Source: Prostheceraeus crozeri (Eukaryota > Platyhelminthes > Polycladida > Euryleptidae). Taken from it: a stretch of 64,000 bases of DNA. Below the pieces are notes generated by a model. That model saw nothing but the letters and a program-made list of their open reading frames with translations. It made no database searches and was not told where the DNA came from. The stretch spans positions 744,001 to 808,000 of the forward strand of contig CAJQUW010001972.1 of assembly GCA_907163375.1 (NCBI GenBank), written 5' to 3'. Below, piece by piece: positions 34,504 through 47,008 of the stretch; position 1 is the first letter of the stretch, and each line of letters starts with the position of its first letter. The position numbers and the translations under genes are program-made.

Positions 34504-35939
34504 GTAGTAATGTCAAATAATATTAGTGTATACGCAATGATTAGAGTTATTTTACCGAAAGTACAGTTTAGCTGCATGTGCCAATGTAAGCAATGGGAAA
34601 TTACCTTAACAATAAGGTGATTGTGAATTACCCTTTGCGCCAATGCCAAGTGCAAAGTTGTTGTGATTCGTTCATTAAACCAACAAATTTTCCACGGTGT
34701 TGTCATAAGATTTTACTTGCGCATGTGGTTTTGATGTATGATAATCAGTGCATTTTATGAATTAGAACTTCAATGCAATGAATCAGAGAATAAAAATGTA
34801 ATAAGTTCACTTTACGTCGAAGTCCTTCGACCAGTATCTTTGCTGTTTTTGCTGACTGTACTTTTCTTGATGAAGACACGAGTAGACATCAAGACAGTTA
34901 TATACAAGGATGACTTATTTATTCTAATATGTTTCGGGTCTTATGTAATGATGAGCGATCCTGTCCGACACCCGACCAGACCCGACCCGCTAATATTAGA
35001 TAGAAATTAAAATAGCATCTCACTGTTATGATTAAACGATGAATTTATCTCTACACTATATGCACACTAAGTTAACAAAACAGAAGATAGACAGATAATC
35101 TAACAGCCACTACAATCTGAATTATGGTATGTGTGTTAATTATTTCATAGACATAACTGACCAGTCAACGGGAGATCATTTTATGCTTCCACAACTTGAA
35201 TCAGCAAAACTCCCCAAAGTTTGGTCTAGATTTATAATTTAAAGTAAAAAAATAAAGCACTTTCCAGGCGGGCCTTCGGCGTCCTGCGCCTTCTACAGGT
35301 CGATGGTAACGGCCACGATGCAATAGTGTGAAGTTTTATTCTAAGATGTGACTTATGTTAAGAAGTGTATTAATTGTATAAGTGATTGTCGAACTGTGAA
35401 GAGAGATTGTAGTCTGGAAGTTCGTGTGTTTACTGCTTATTGTAGGTTTGAGATGTACTATTGCTTTTGCTTCTGCTGTTGTTGTATCTCGAGTGCTGAA
35501 CAGTTTAAGAATGAAGCCGACCTGAAAGTCTCCGATGCCGCCTATCCCCCTATGTTCATCTCTGAGATGGATGTAGAGCGCACTATTTCATAGAAATTTA
35601 TAATAATCTTATTGAATGTCTTTTTGACATTTTTCTTATGTTTTGCGGTTCTGTCACCATTTCTATTTCATAGAATTAGTTGGTGCAGTACATGCCATTT
35701 GAGGAGAGTACAGTTAAATCTGGTTGGATGACCTTCCTGGAAACCAGCGGTTCTTAGGTCGAGTTGAGCCTGGGATAAGTAGTAGAAGTGTTTTATTTCT
35801 TTCAATTGAAAATCAATCAGTTACTAACAGTTGAGAAACATTTTATGGATAAAAATCTTGAAAGATACATCAGTAAAGTCATTTGTTTAAAAGGCAAGTG
35901 GTAAAAGGTACAAATGAAGATTGTCTTTTGACAGTTCTG
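34504..35939. other. Non-coding; possible transposon end near 34970
   Basis: CACCCGACCAGACCCGACCC at about 34970-34989 has an inverted counterpart near 36630-36655 (GGTGGGGTCGATCGGGTCG). The pair brackets the LINE fragment and could be ends of one element, but the match is loose. No gene was recognised. Confidence 0.3.
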
Positions 35940-36560
35940 CTAAAGGGTACACATAGTTTCTTGCTTCTGGAAGACAGTACACGAGGAAGGAGTGCATGTA
36001 AGACATGTTTTGTCATCATGTAAAGCTTGAGCGAAAAGTTTCTTTGCTGAGTTCTCACGACGTTCCACTATCTCAGTGCTTGTACACGCACAGCGCCATT
36101 TGTCGTTTAAGCTCATAACATAATGTGCTCTTCGGTCAATGCGTTGAAGTTTCTTTGAAAGCTTCTTGTTGAGGCCTACAAAGCATGGACTTGCATATTC
36201 AATTAAAGAACGTATGACTGAGGTACACACTACATGCAACTCCTCGGCATTAATAAGCGGTCTCAATGTTCTCAAGATGTGAATGCGCTGACTGGCCACT
36301 CTCATCACGTGATTGATATGTGAATCCCATTTCAGATCTGAGGTGATGTTTAATCCCAAAATCTTCACCGTATCTGACAGGACGATGTCACTCTCCGATT
36401 AAAATTCAAAAGCTTTCTTTTTGCATAAGACAATTCTTGATTTCTCCATGTTAGCTCCCAGATAGTTTTGTCGACACCATTCCGTGAAGCCGAGTATTTC
36501 TCTATCGAAGTCTTTAGTGAAAATTGGGATAAGGTTCTGATACAGCTGAAAAACTGCCCG
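35940..36560 (-). pseudogene. LINE reverse transcriptase C-terminal fragment (CR1/jockey-like)
   Basis: On the minus strand the readable thread is EILGFTEWCRQNYLGANMEK, SRIVLCKKKAFEF, then after a frameshift near 36385 VKILGLNITSDLKWDSHINH, RTLRPLINAEELH and VIRSLIEYASPCFVG, then LQRIDRRAHYVM. These are the thumb and connection segments that follow the RT palm in CR1/jockey-like LINEs. No palm FADD box and no 5' half remain. Confidence 0.75.
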
Positions 36561-36777
36561 GATGTGATTAATTCGGTCACTTTCAGGTCAAAACGAGTAT
36601 TAGCATAATATTACGAATGGTTTTCGGATCTAGTCTGGTGGGGTCGATCGGGTCGATTTCTGGGATTTACGTATCGTGTTCGGACCGTGTTCGGGTTGGC
36701 TTTTAGCTGGAGTTCATGAAAGCCGAACCAGCGCTCATCTTTAAGTTATAGGCAGTAGTTCTCAGTACTATCCTTTG

Positions 36778-36832
36778 ACGGGACTCCGATTCCGGCCAAA
36801 ATGATTTGACTCCGGTACTCCGACTTCATGTC
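36778..36832. repeat. GGAGTCC-type repeat, outlying copy
   Basis: GGGACTCCGATTCCGGCC, AAAATGATTTGACTCC and GTACTCCGACTTCATGTCCC repeat the words of the 19.7-20.9 kb cluster in diverged form. Confidence 0.55.
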
Positions 36833-38742
36833 CCTGTTGGTCATACTCCAATTCGTCGAAGAGAGGTATTTTACATGTTGGCCAGTGAATATGATGCAGC
36901 TTGGCTAACTAAAAGCTCTACATTTCGATATTGTTGTGTTGCGTGGGTTAACGAACAATTTAAATAAATAATTTTTCTGTAGATGCAAACACCTCTTCAT
37001 TCTCGAACCATTCGCTGGTGGCGTGACGCAGGCAGCATGTAGTACAAATATTTTGGGAAACATGGACTACGAGTACGGTGTGCCAACAAGCATTCGAAGC
37101 AAAAATATTAAACTAAGATCTTGGGGCATTTCATATTCTCATGCTGTCGGGATGCGGTTCAAGTCTGCCAATTCTTCTTTTTCTACTTCACAATCACACC
37201 TGTCATTCTACCTTATATCCCCGGATGAATATGAAAGTAGGTCGGTCTTGATATTTTGTCTGGTGACATATTGATATCTCTCTTTTTTAGAAATATCATG
37301 ATTCTGATAATTCTAATTTAGAAGCACTCATATCACATTCTAATTAGAAGCACTCATATCACATGGAAGAATAGTGATATTTTTCTCCCTAAATACATTC
37401 ATGCAAGTCTAACTGAAACTTTAGCGATACTACCACCACTGGGTGCTCGGACGATGCTGAAATTGTTCGATTTTATCTGGAACGTTGTGATACTCTCAGC
37501 CCGGATGCCCTTCCTGCCGACTTCCACTGATGCAATGGTTCGACTGTGCAAGTCTAACTGTATGAAAATTGACTTCTGAAAGTGGAATATCAAAGCTTAT
37601 TGAAGGTTGATCTATGCGGACGCAGTGCATTTCTATATCCATGGGGTCACATGTTGCTTATGCATGCCACATAGTGTGCCTCACATTTGCAATTGAAGAG
37701 CTGAGGCAGACGTGTTCATTCTAATTTAGTTAAGGAGCTCACTCATTTAAAATGACAAAAACGATTTAGCTTAAGTATAATGTAAGAAAAAAATATGACA
37801 ATTTATCAAGTTTGCATACTGTAAGAGATTCCCACGCTTAGGAACAATTGCTTAAAAGTTTAATTCACTTTCACCAAGTGGTTGCTGAGGATTTACCTTG
37901 CAGTGCTTGCAAAAATTAGTAAATACTAATCTACTTTGACAGCGCTCCAGTACCCTATGATCTAAAAATCCACAGAATAGATGCATATCCACACATGTAT
38001 ATCTGTCTCAACAAAGATAAAAAGCAGTCAACCAGATTTGCTGTCATTGTTTAGCGCCATTGTTGGCCGTTCACACCAACATGCAGGGAATTTGTAGCTA
38101 CGCGTAAAAGTAATAAGGTACTAACAGACCAGACGCCCAGGCTGTTTAGCGTAGGAGTACAGGTAACTGATTCTAATACATATAGTTCGGTTGGAAAGAT
38201 GTCTCAGAAAGAAATCGAACGACTGTCAAAGTCTCGCTATTGAGTTGATCAAACAGATATTTCACATTGGATAGCAACCATCTTTATCGGGGAGGTGTGG
38301 CTTTATGATTACGCAGGACAACATAGTGTATGGTCTACTTCTATACCAAAGTGCTTAAATACCTACTTTGTTCTATACACATTGCGAGTTCAATTCTCGT
38401 TGGAAGTTGCTGTTATGTTTCACCGTGACCATTGATAAGGGCATATCGTTGCATTTGTCTTCTGCATTCATAATGTAGTCAATTATTCTTCGATAAAAAT
38501 GGCTGCCATTCATTGCGAGATGCAGGTCCTTTTCCTGCTTGCGCGATCCACAAGAAAAGAAATACGGCAGACATTTGATTCATATTTCACACCTATGTTC
38601 AACGCACCAACATGCATTGATATTGATATCACTTCCATCACGTAATTTCCGAGAGAGTCGAATCACCCGCTGTTGTCTTCAATAATCGATTATTTTCCGT
38701 CATTCTCTCCGGTCTTCTGTCACCCTAGCCATCACGTGTAGG
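36833..38742. other. Non-coding; short tandem duplication
   Basis: A duplicated AGAAGCACTCATATCACAT unit lies at about 37322-37364. A TGCGAGTTCAATTCTCG sequence near 38384 recalls a tRNA B box but has no matching A box. Nothing else was recognised. Confidence 0.4.
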
Positions 38743-39105
38743 TCAGCTTGGCACCAATCTTTGATGTTGCCTATCCTTGGGTCGGTCTCTATGGTTGATA
38801 TGATTCGCTATGGCAAACAGCACGTTCTTCCCTGAGCGATTATATTTCATGCGGTAGATGAGAGCAAAGAGAGCTTCTGAATCATATTCAGAAGCCGTGT
38901 TCTCTGATTTAGGTCTTCTCAAGACCTGGTGCAGTGTAACCATGACACTTGAAACTCTTCGATAGCACTGCAACTCAAAGGCATCGAGTCGCAACCGATC
39001 TGTCTTTCTCGGCTTCAAGATCCGGGCATATACCAGTGCATTAAAATCGCACGCTTGCAGCACCCGCATTATAGTAGTTCTGATGTTGATTCCTGACTCT
39101 TCCAT
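38743..39105 (-). pseudogene. LINE reverse transcriptase C-terminal fragment
   Basis: The frame contains LVYARILKPRKTDRLRLDAF, then ELQCYRRV, then HQVLRRPKSEN and LIYRMKYNRSGKNVL. This follows the common LINE tail pattern YGSE-x-W-x-L-x-x-D-x-x-R-L-x-x-FE-x-x-CYRR, then a VL-x-R segment. No palm or endonuclease domain is present. It is a different family from the 35940 and 15362 fragments. Confidence 0.6.
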
Positions 39106-40267
39106 GTCTTGTCAGAGGCATGTCAATACTATGACGAATCACATCCCTCCCAGGTAAGATAAACCCTAGATCACCTGTTATGTTAAGGTTGGAATTACAC
39201 TGGTGAAAAAAATTGCTTCATTGGATCAAGTTTAAGTTTGCCTCTTCAATCTGTTCGCCAATCTGCATTCACGAAGAAAGAGGAAGCATCTTCACGCTTT
39301 AACTGCACCTTCACCCATGGTCTGTTTCAAGGAAATAATCAAAATCAAGATGTGGAAAGAATTAAGCTTTTCCAAAGTGACAGCGGTAGCTCACTTTCTA
39401 AGTGATGCAACAGTAAGCTGGTTTGCTTCCAAGAAGAGCTTTGTTTCACTACAAGGTTGGCACCTTATGAATGCTAATGTCTCTGCTATCTAGAAATACC
39501 TGGTTTATAGGCGCCGCGCTCACAAAATGACATTCAAAGAAAATTCTACCTGTGCTGAACGACTGTCAGTTTATCAGGAAAATCTAGAACTGTAAACAGA
39601 TTTGATCCTTTTAAGCTGAAATTGTTGCATTTGTTATATCTCAGAACATGTCACTATGATTCTATAAGGCAAACCTGAAAGATCCAGCATTATAATGCAT
39701 GCATCAAAGTACATCATTGAACAGCCGCAGACGCTGCCGGCTGCTACTGAATTTTGCATTTAAGTTGTTCATATATGTTAGCTCTTTCTCATTGATATGT
39801 GCTTAGAAAGTGTCATCTGTAGAATTGATAGTCTACCAAGAGAATGCCTTTCACGAAGTGCGAATGAATATACACGCATATGTGCCAATCGTCAAGCATC
39901 TTCTAAATAATAACATTTGGGTTTACATAAAATTGACCTCCATCAACTTTATTGCTTTCATTACTATGGAATGTATATTTTTTGTTCTGATAGGGCTTGC
40001 ATTCTGTATGCAGAAATGTTTATCGCTATCTTTCCAAATCACATCACAAATTTGTAGTTGATTTGGAGCTTTTCTAAATTTAGAAGATGCATGAACTGTT
40101 GCTTGATAAACACATGTTAAAATGCACTTTTTATGCTGCGTTGCAAATGGTCATCGAGTACTGGAATAGTCATCATTGTCTCTTGATAATAAAATAGATT
40201 TTCATTTTACATAAAGCAATAAATAGCAAGTCGACTCAGTTGGTATCACAACTGCGCTAGATTGAGC
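39106..40267. other. Non-coding upstream of NCLX-like gene 2
   Basis: An 83-codon frame with a hydrophobic stretch (39810-40061) is unrecognised. The region should hold the promoter of the exon at 40268, but no clear element was seen. Confidence 0.35.
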
Positions 40268-40456
40268 ATGTCTATTAACATTACTGCATTCTACAATGCG
40301 TCATGTGATAATCTCAAAATCATCTCAGATCCCACGACGCGGTGCGCCTTTGTTGAAAATACTCCTGACTGCCAATTCGATGGCGGATACATTCAATATT
40401 TTACATTCACCTACTGTGACTTTGGTGGAGACTGGGTTATAGGCATTGTTATTATG
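40268..40456 (+). CDS. NCLX-like Na+/Ca2+-Li+ exchanger, exon 1 (copy 2)
   Basis: The 63-residue exon reads SCDNLKI, RCAFVENTPDCQFDGGYIQY, FTYCDFG and then hydrophobic WVIGIVIM. It follows the NCLX N-terminal pattern (C, C-x-F-V, T-PDC, DGGY-x-x-Y, YC-x-F) more closely than copy 1, including DGGY, which is also in vertebrate NCLX. It has two possible N-glycosylation sites (NIT, NAS). It ends ATG|gtgagt in phase 0, exactly like copy 1, and starts after the same ATTGAGC. A Tc1 element sits 73 bp into the following intron. I did not find the expected SWLLYL exon downstream, so the gene is partial here or its intron is long. This copy appears intact and under constraint. Confidence 0.75.
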
Positions 40457-40529
40457 GTGAGTACGAGAGAGATGAGAAACTGACATGTTTGACTTCTAAA
40501 GGCATAAACAGGGTCTTCCTGTATTACTA

Positions 40530-42188
40530 CAGATTGTTTCATAAAAAATGGATCATCCTTAAACATCGCCTTAACTTCAACTTTGTCTAACTCCGCCAAA
40601 CTTGAACGAATTTCTCTGAAATTTGGAAGATATGTCAATTGTGCTTACTAATAGCATTGTTGGAAATTTCAAGCATGAATATTGAGTTGTTTTCCTGTTA
40701 TAGATAAAAAAGTAGTAGATAATTTGATCTTCATTTAGCAATGTTACACAAAATCATACCTCACTCTTATAAAATTACATTTGTTTCCTTTGTTATGTAA
40801 TATGTTGTTCTACAAGCCAAAAGCTATCAAGCAAAACAAAAATAAAGAAAATCGGTCAATCAGAGCCAGTATAGCACCATTATTCATCAACAATAATGTA
40901 ACTGCTACGTGTGATTAACTGGATTCATGTTCCATAGCTTCCTGACTTCGTTGCGGTGGTGTTGGCGGCACTCCTGATTGCTTTCAGCTAGAAATCTATC
41001 TCTTACCGGTTGAAAACAATACAAAGCACACATGAACAATAACGAGATCGCATTCACAAAAGATAAAGTGTCAGCCTTGCTAGAACTAGGGTTTTCTTTG
41101 CGAGCTACAAGCAAGCGACTAAATGGCCCTTACACAAATGTGCACCGATGGCATAATGATGATTTTCGACTCTGTCGTAAAGAGGGCTCTGGCCGTCCAC
41201 GCAAAACATCCAAACGTAGAGACCGCCTAATTTTCAGAGATTTGTTAATGTTGATCCAGGTCTCTCTTTAACTGAGATGTCTGCACTAGACTCGTCTATT
41301 TCTAAGTCCACTATTCGTAGAAGACTTATTGAGTCGAATTTCAAGAGCTGTAAGAGGCCCTCTCAGATCGAATTATCAGATCAGCATACAAAAAGACGTC
41401 TCAGATGGGCAATGAGTCATTGTCACTGGCGAAATCAATGGGATCGGGTTGTCTGGTCTGATGAGGCATCAGTCCGTCTGAAGGATAGTGATGGTCGATT
41501 GAGATTATGGATAAAATCTGATCAGGAAATTCCGAGACATTTACATCGTCCCCGGGTACAAGGTGGTGCGACTCTACTGATTTGGGCTGGCATTTGGACC
41601 AATGGCCGCTCTGATCTTCACATACAGCAAGGAACCATGAATTCTGAACGCTATGTGAATGTTTTACGAATGAACATTGGCCAAATGACAGATCAACTTG
41701 GTGATCCATCGACTTGGTTATTTATGGATGATAATGCTACGTATCACAGGAGTAGTAGAGTCAACTTATGCAAGTCGCAATTAGGGCTTAGGACATTATC
41801 TTGGCCAGCTCGTTCTCCTGATCTGAATCCCATAGAAAATGTATGGAGTATTCTAAAACGTAACGTTCGTCGTTCACTGCTAACTACAGATGGCGTATCA
41901 CAACTAACGTCACTGTTAAAAAGAAAGTGGAGAAAGTTAGATCAGTCAAAAATCAACGATATCATCGAATCAATGCCTAGACGAATTGGTAATGTCATTG
42001 ACAATAAGGGTAGGGCCACAAAATATTAGCTTCTTAAGAACCGTTACTGTATCATATCTTATCAGATTATATAAGGACATTTGAATATATTAGGGACATG
42101 AAATAACATGAAAAATGCTTTCTGTATCATACTTATGTTTTATTTAGTCAAATTTTAGGATGATCCACTTTTTATGAAACGGACTGTA
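40530..42188 (+). mobile_element. Tc1-like element, 1659 bp, in NCLX-like gene 2 intron
   Basis: The ends CAGATTGTTTCATAAAAAAT and the inverse of CAGTCCGTTTCATAAAAAGT match at about 25 of 29 positions. They are flanked by TA (40528-40529, 42189-42190). The size and a DD34E transposase on the + strand agree with Tc1. It lies 73 bp after a splice donor, in the same orientation as the host gene. Confidence 0.9.
41032..42029 (+). pseudogene. Tc1-like DD34E transposase, one frameshift
   Basis: The N-terminal frame (41032-41271) holds the first helix-turn-helix (DKVSALLELGFSLRATSKRL) and GSGRPRKTSKRRDR. A single indel near 41240 separates it from the rest, which reads VNVDPGLSLTEMS, then STIRRRLIESNFKSCKRPSQ. 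The catalytic triad is complete: VVWSDEASV (D1), FMDDNATYH (D2) and SPDLNPIENVW (E), with 34 residues between D2 and E. It ends with SMPRRIGNVIDNKG, as Tc1 proteins do. Full length would be about 332 residues. One indel is its only obvious defect. Confidence 0.9.
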
Positions 42189-42190
42189 TT

Positions 42191-44263
42191 TAGTTAGATG
42201 TTTAACAACCTGAGTTATTCTAGCAAAGTAAGGAGCAACTGCAGTTAATGTTTCAAAATCAAATTTATTTTCCAATATTCTAAGCATTATACAAGGTTGA
42301 GATTGGCACCCTAATCAAGAGATTAATCTCTTTTTCATTTGAATACATATTTTTGTGGTTTCAGGTTCAATGTTCCCATACCGTTAGTCGAACATCCGTA
42401 TGAAAAAATGTTCCCAAAAATCAACAATGGCTCTAGTATGTAATAAATACAATGGGGGACGGTGGTGGAAGGCAAATCCTACCTATTCGTTTCAACTTTC
42501 TAACAGATCAAAGTTGAAGATCGTGAAGCAAGCTTCTTTTTGAGCATCTATTGAAGCTTGAGTTACACAATAAACGAAGCATATTATGCGAATTACCTCG
42601 AACACATGCTAGATAATGCCATAACAGGGTAATGGCATCTCGTCTATATTGATATAGGTATCAATATTGATAATATATTTTACGGGCGCATGAATGAGGT
42701 TGAGCAGCAATGCGCGAAATAACTTATTCAAGACATGGAATAATTTTGCGATAGATTGGCTAGCGAACACATGATTCTTACAAATTTCATTCAATTAGAG
42801 CATGTGATTCTGGAAACTCTATTTGAGATCGAGTGCGGCTGAAAAGTAGATGTACATGTATAAGCAAATAATGATCTACGGATTAGCACTCAATCAGCAT
42901 CGACGTGCCTTCATAGCCGTCAAGCCAATTATGAAAACTTCGTAGTACTCATTAAGAGGAACCAAACTTCAGCTATACAATCAGAAACCTCGAGCAAAAG
43001 CAGTCATGATTAAAACCTTATTAAAAAAAATTATTATAAAACCTAATTAATAAACTTATTTCCTAATCTTATTAATGTGCTTCCAAATAGTTGCTTCTTT
43101 GAACATTTTCCCTATAAAACGAAAAACAAATAGTTAAAAATTTTACTCATGCGTTGAAACGGTTATTCAAAGTACAGAAACCTCTTTATCAACGCCAACT
43201 TTCAGCAATATTGTTCGGTTCTGTCAGCTGGTTTGATTTGAAGACTAATTTTCAAGAAACGGTTCGCCATCCTTGAGTCCTAAAAATTATGTTATCATGC
43301 TCCTACAATCTTGCAATTCTACTTCAACTGACAATTAGTTCTAGAATGAATGTCGTCAATCGATTTAATTAGAATAATTGGCTAGCCGGCAGGTCTTCAA
43401 AATTTTTGGCTGATACCTTTTCCAACCCTGATGCTCATCTGATGGTAATTAATAAATCATGCGCTCTTAAAATAGGATTGAATGAGAAGAATTATTTAAC
43501 TTAACTGAACGGAGGACTTGTAGTCATTCATTAAAAAGAAGTTAAACGTCCAACACTATATCGTATGTTTCTATATTTGCGCGAGGCCTTTCGAATTTGC
43601 ACCGCAGCTGATCGGGCGCAAAGTGGAATGAGCAATTCATCCACCAAAAGGAACATATTCGTGCTATCATGAGCATTGAGGTCGGAAGAAACAACAAATG
43701 CCTACAGTTATGTTCGATTAAATTTCGCTGATATAGACTAAAAGAATCAAAATAGGGAAATAAAAAGATCATTGATCTGCAAGCAACTTTAAGTATCGGT
43801 AGCCATTGAAAATATTAGCTGTTACACAGTACAGTTTATACGTTCTCCATGTTATACGTTCCATGTTTATACGTTCTCCAGTCTGTTTTATATTATTGCT
43901 GAAACCTCTGAAAATGTTGTGCTTTATCAATATTTTAGCATCCTCTGATTTTAATTAAATAAACGTTAGAATTTCCTGTTACTTTCCTAGTATCATTATA
44001 CTCATGAATGAATAACATCGAATTTCAGTAAGCATCTTTAACTGATCTTAGTTAGGCATAGCCACCCTGACAGCCTGGGATTCTTTGTCAGATGGCGTCA
44101 ATACGTGCGTCATGCATGTCTCTGACAATGAACAACCGCTACGGTTATGCGTAGAGTTTGATTATCTTTCAAATCAGTGATGTTTTACTGGAAACGTTGT
44201 TGATTTTAGATGCTCTAACGCTTTTCAATTGGGTGAGATCCAGTAAATTTTCCAGCCATTGCA
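42191..44263. other. Non-coding; nothing recognised
   Basis: I searched here for exon 2 of NCLX-like gene 2 (a SWLLYL-type start after an AG acceptor) and did not find it. Small GTTCTCCA/TATACG repeats lie at about 43835-43880. Confidence 0.4.
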
Positions 44264-44593
44264 ATGTGGAAATTTGAGACTGATCCAAGAAAGCCTACAA
44301 TGTCAAACCTTTTGCAGAATGATAGAGAGCGTGTATATGAGTACATTGAGGAACCACTTCAACATTTGTGGCACAACGTGAGACTGAAGAACACCCAGAT
44401 GCCTCCCTTTGTTCAACATGCCCGCGAACACATGAAGCCTCTTAGCTTCATGGACAGACATGAGTCACATTCACTTGACAATCCCAAGGTGCTTCACTTG
44501 TTGTTGCATTTTGATCTTGCGCTTGCCAAACTATTAGAGGGTCAGAGAAGCTGCATTCAAACAAGCATTCCCTCGGGAAACAAAACAGATTGA
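44264..44593 (+). CDS. Unidentified ORF, 109 codons
   Basis: ATG 44264 opens MWKFETDPRKPTMSNLLQND, then a mixed hydrophilic/helical sequence (EYIEEPLQHLWHNV, NPKVLHLLLHFDLALAKLLE). Composition looks like a folded protein rather than a chance AT-rich frame, and there is no low-complexity sequence. I do not recognise it, I see no flanking element ends, and no related sequence occurs in the window. It may be an exon, a decayed element gene, or chance. Confidence 0.3.
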   Translation: MWKFETDPRKPTMSNLLQNDRERVYEYIEEPLQHLWHNVRLKNTQMPPFVQHAREHMKPLSFMDRHESHSLDNPKVLHLLLHFDLALAKLLEGQRSCIQTSIPSGNKTD

Positions 44594-46299
44594 CAATTAT
44601 GTGGTTCAGAAAGCGATAATTAAAAATTGGATGCTTGTTTTAATTGCTACAATTGTCTTGCTTGAATTACCATATTCACAGGCTGTCCTCGAAGCAAGTT
44701 TGGGCAAAAACTTGTATTGGGTAAACCCAATAAGATCTGCAATAACTATATTTACTTTGAAGAACATGCTTCTGTTGAAATAAACTACTATTGTCAGAAA
44801 TTAAGATGAATGTATCCTTTAATTGTGATTTGATTGGAAATTTAAGCGTGTTGCAATAATAAAGCCGATTGTATTTAGCCTTGGGTTCAATTTCTTACAA
44901 GCATTATTAAGCATAGACTTAATTTTGCAAGGATGTTCATTCAACAGTGTCAAATTACATAGGACACTTCAGCTGATGTTATTCATAGTTGATACAATAA
45001 TGCTATACGAAGAAGTCAGAATTTTCATTTGAATTTTTCCTGTGGACGTGATATGCAACTTCTGATGTATGTTGCTTCTATTGCGCAGGTGTCTCACTGA
45101 AATCCCACGTATATGGAAATTCCATAAAAATGCAATCCTATTCACACAGCAACTCTGACAATTCGCTATTATGCACAGGTCCGGTGATTATCAAAAATAC
45201 AGCTACTACTATAGAAAGATCAGATGCAAATTGTTCTACTTTGTTATATCGAATAATCGTACTTCAACGTTCATGTGATCACTTAAGATAAATAAATTCA
45301 TGCTTTAAAGATAAAAGTTCACAGCATTTTAAGCATAGCTTCAGCAAAGCAAAATGTATGGCTTCAAGTCTTGTACTCTATTTTGAGGCTGTCTTTTTTG
45401 AAGTCAGCGAATAATGCATGCAATGAAAGATCACATATTTGCGAAATGCTGCTGTGACCTACTCATAAGCGATAAATCGGTGATCAGGATTCAATATACC
45501 CTAATTTTTAGAAATATCAACATTTGGAGAGCTTAACGTTTGCAAAAGAACGAAATGCATTTATTATACGAACTAAGATGATTTTATTTTTCTCTAGAGC
45601 CTTGAGACGATATAATCATGCAGGCATTCATTCCCAGTCATTGTCTTTCTTATTGTAAGGAGATAGTAATAATGAAAAAGTGATTTATTTTATATTATAT
45701 CCTGATTTGACTGATTTCACAACTGGTGTTTATCAACCATGAATTGTACTCTTCATATGATTGAAAAAGAAAGAGTATAATGCTTGATTGCTTTTGTGTT
45801 CTTGCCTGGTGAAATGGACACAGAAATACTATTATCAGGTGTCACGAAGCCAGAAAATTTTCTTAGGTCGTCCATTATTCAGGCTATTAAGCAAGAGGTG
45901 AATTTTGATTCAGATTGATTTTCTCTTTCCTGGGGCATTATTACAGACAAAAAAGAAGTGTGGATGAACAGCAAATTCCTGCAAAGGCGCTTGATGTTCT
46001 CTGACGAAGATAGGATATATTCAAACAAAATGTTTTCATTATTTTTACGTAAGCGGTTTTCTTGAAATGAAAACTGAAAGATGAAAATAGAGGTTCTTAA
46101 TGCAATGTTCTTATTTAATTGAATTTCATTTGTATCCAAAACTTAAAAAATTGTTTGAGAAGATACCGTGTACGTACGCTAATTAATAAAACATTGTGCG
46201 TTTTATGGAAATCGCCTAAACCTCGCACATGGGCATGTTTGGAACAATGTGGCTTGTTTAAAATAAACAATTTTTGGGTTGCTTTGGCTGAAGACATAC
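44594..46299. other. Non-coding; nothing recognised
   Basis: AT-rich. No element ends or gene were recognised. Confidence 0.4.
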
Positions 46300-46985
46300 C
46301 GTTCCAATTCTTTTCATGAAAGTGTCCATCAAAGGGCTTGGGATGATCTCCAATGCAAACACAAATTTTTCAATCTTTTAGACAACGCAGATATTTTAGC
46401 TCGAGCTCGATTGCTAGCAGGCCAGATTCATCATGGTGGAGCTTGGCTTCAAGCAATACCTATTGGAGGCATCGGAGCTATGTTGGACAATGTTAGTCGT
46501 GCGAATATCAGCTGCCTTATGTGTTGGCGCTCCTGTTTGTGAGCAATTCCAATGCAGATGTGGTACTGCGGTCGATAAACAGGGTCTCCACAGTCCACAC
46601 GCTATCGTGCAAGATTAGTGCAGGTACAATACCTCACCACGGCGCTCTCAACGAGAAAATCCACTTAGCATTGGTGAAATATGGACTTGCCGCTGTTAGA
46701 GAACTAATGGTCTTGATAATGGTGACGGAAAGAGACAGACGGATGACGATTTCCCCTGTGCTAGCAGGAAATGCTTAGTTTGATACGACTGGGTTGATAG
46801 GACCTTCAATAGCACGTTTCATTACCGATCCTGGAAGGCGTATAACATCTGCCACAAATGATCTAAGAAACACTTGGTTGAGGCAGAGGATCAGCATAAA
46901 CATACAAAGTGGAACGCAGCTGCAATCCTCGGAGGTTGACGCAGTTTTTTCTGACTTTTCTTATATATTCAACTTTTTATGACTT
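46300..46985 (+). pseudogene. RLE-type LINE C-terminal fragment
   Basis: Across several frames the + strand reads RAWDDLQCKHKFFNLLD, ARARLLAGQIHHGGAWLQAI, GAMLDNVSRANISC, VCEQFQCRCGTAVDKQGLHS, then TIPHHGALNEKIHLALVKYG, KRQTDDDFP and CLV with an altered D. This matches a common retrotransposon tail: R-ARLL....GAWL-x-x-P, C-x-CG...GLH-x-x-C (a zinc knuckle) and then KRPDG...L-x-WDV, the PD...D site of a restriction-like endonuclease. Here the site is degraded (KRQTD). Several frameshifts, no RT domain. It differs from the LINE at 1490-4633. Confidence 0.65.
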
Positions 46986-47008
46986 GAAATAAATTCTTTT
47001 CAAGTGAT

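Noticed and set aside
34970-36655. Transposon bounded by inverted GACCCGACC-type ends
   Set aside because: The two ends match only loosely and no target duplication could be found.
38341-38410. tRNA gene suggested by GAGTTCAATTCTC
   Set aside because: B-box-like word only; no A box at the right distance and no cloverleaf pairing.
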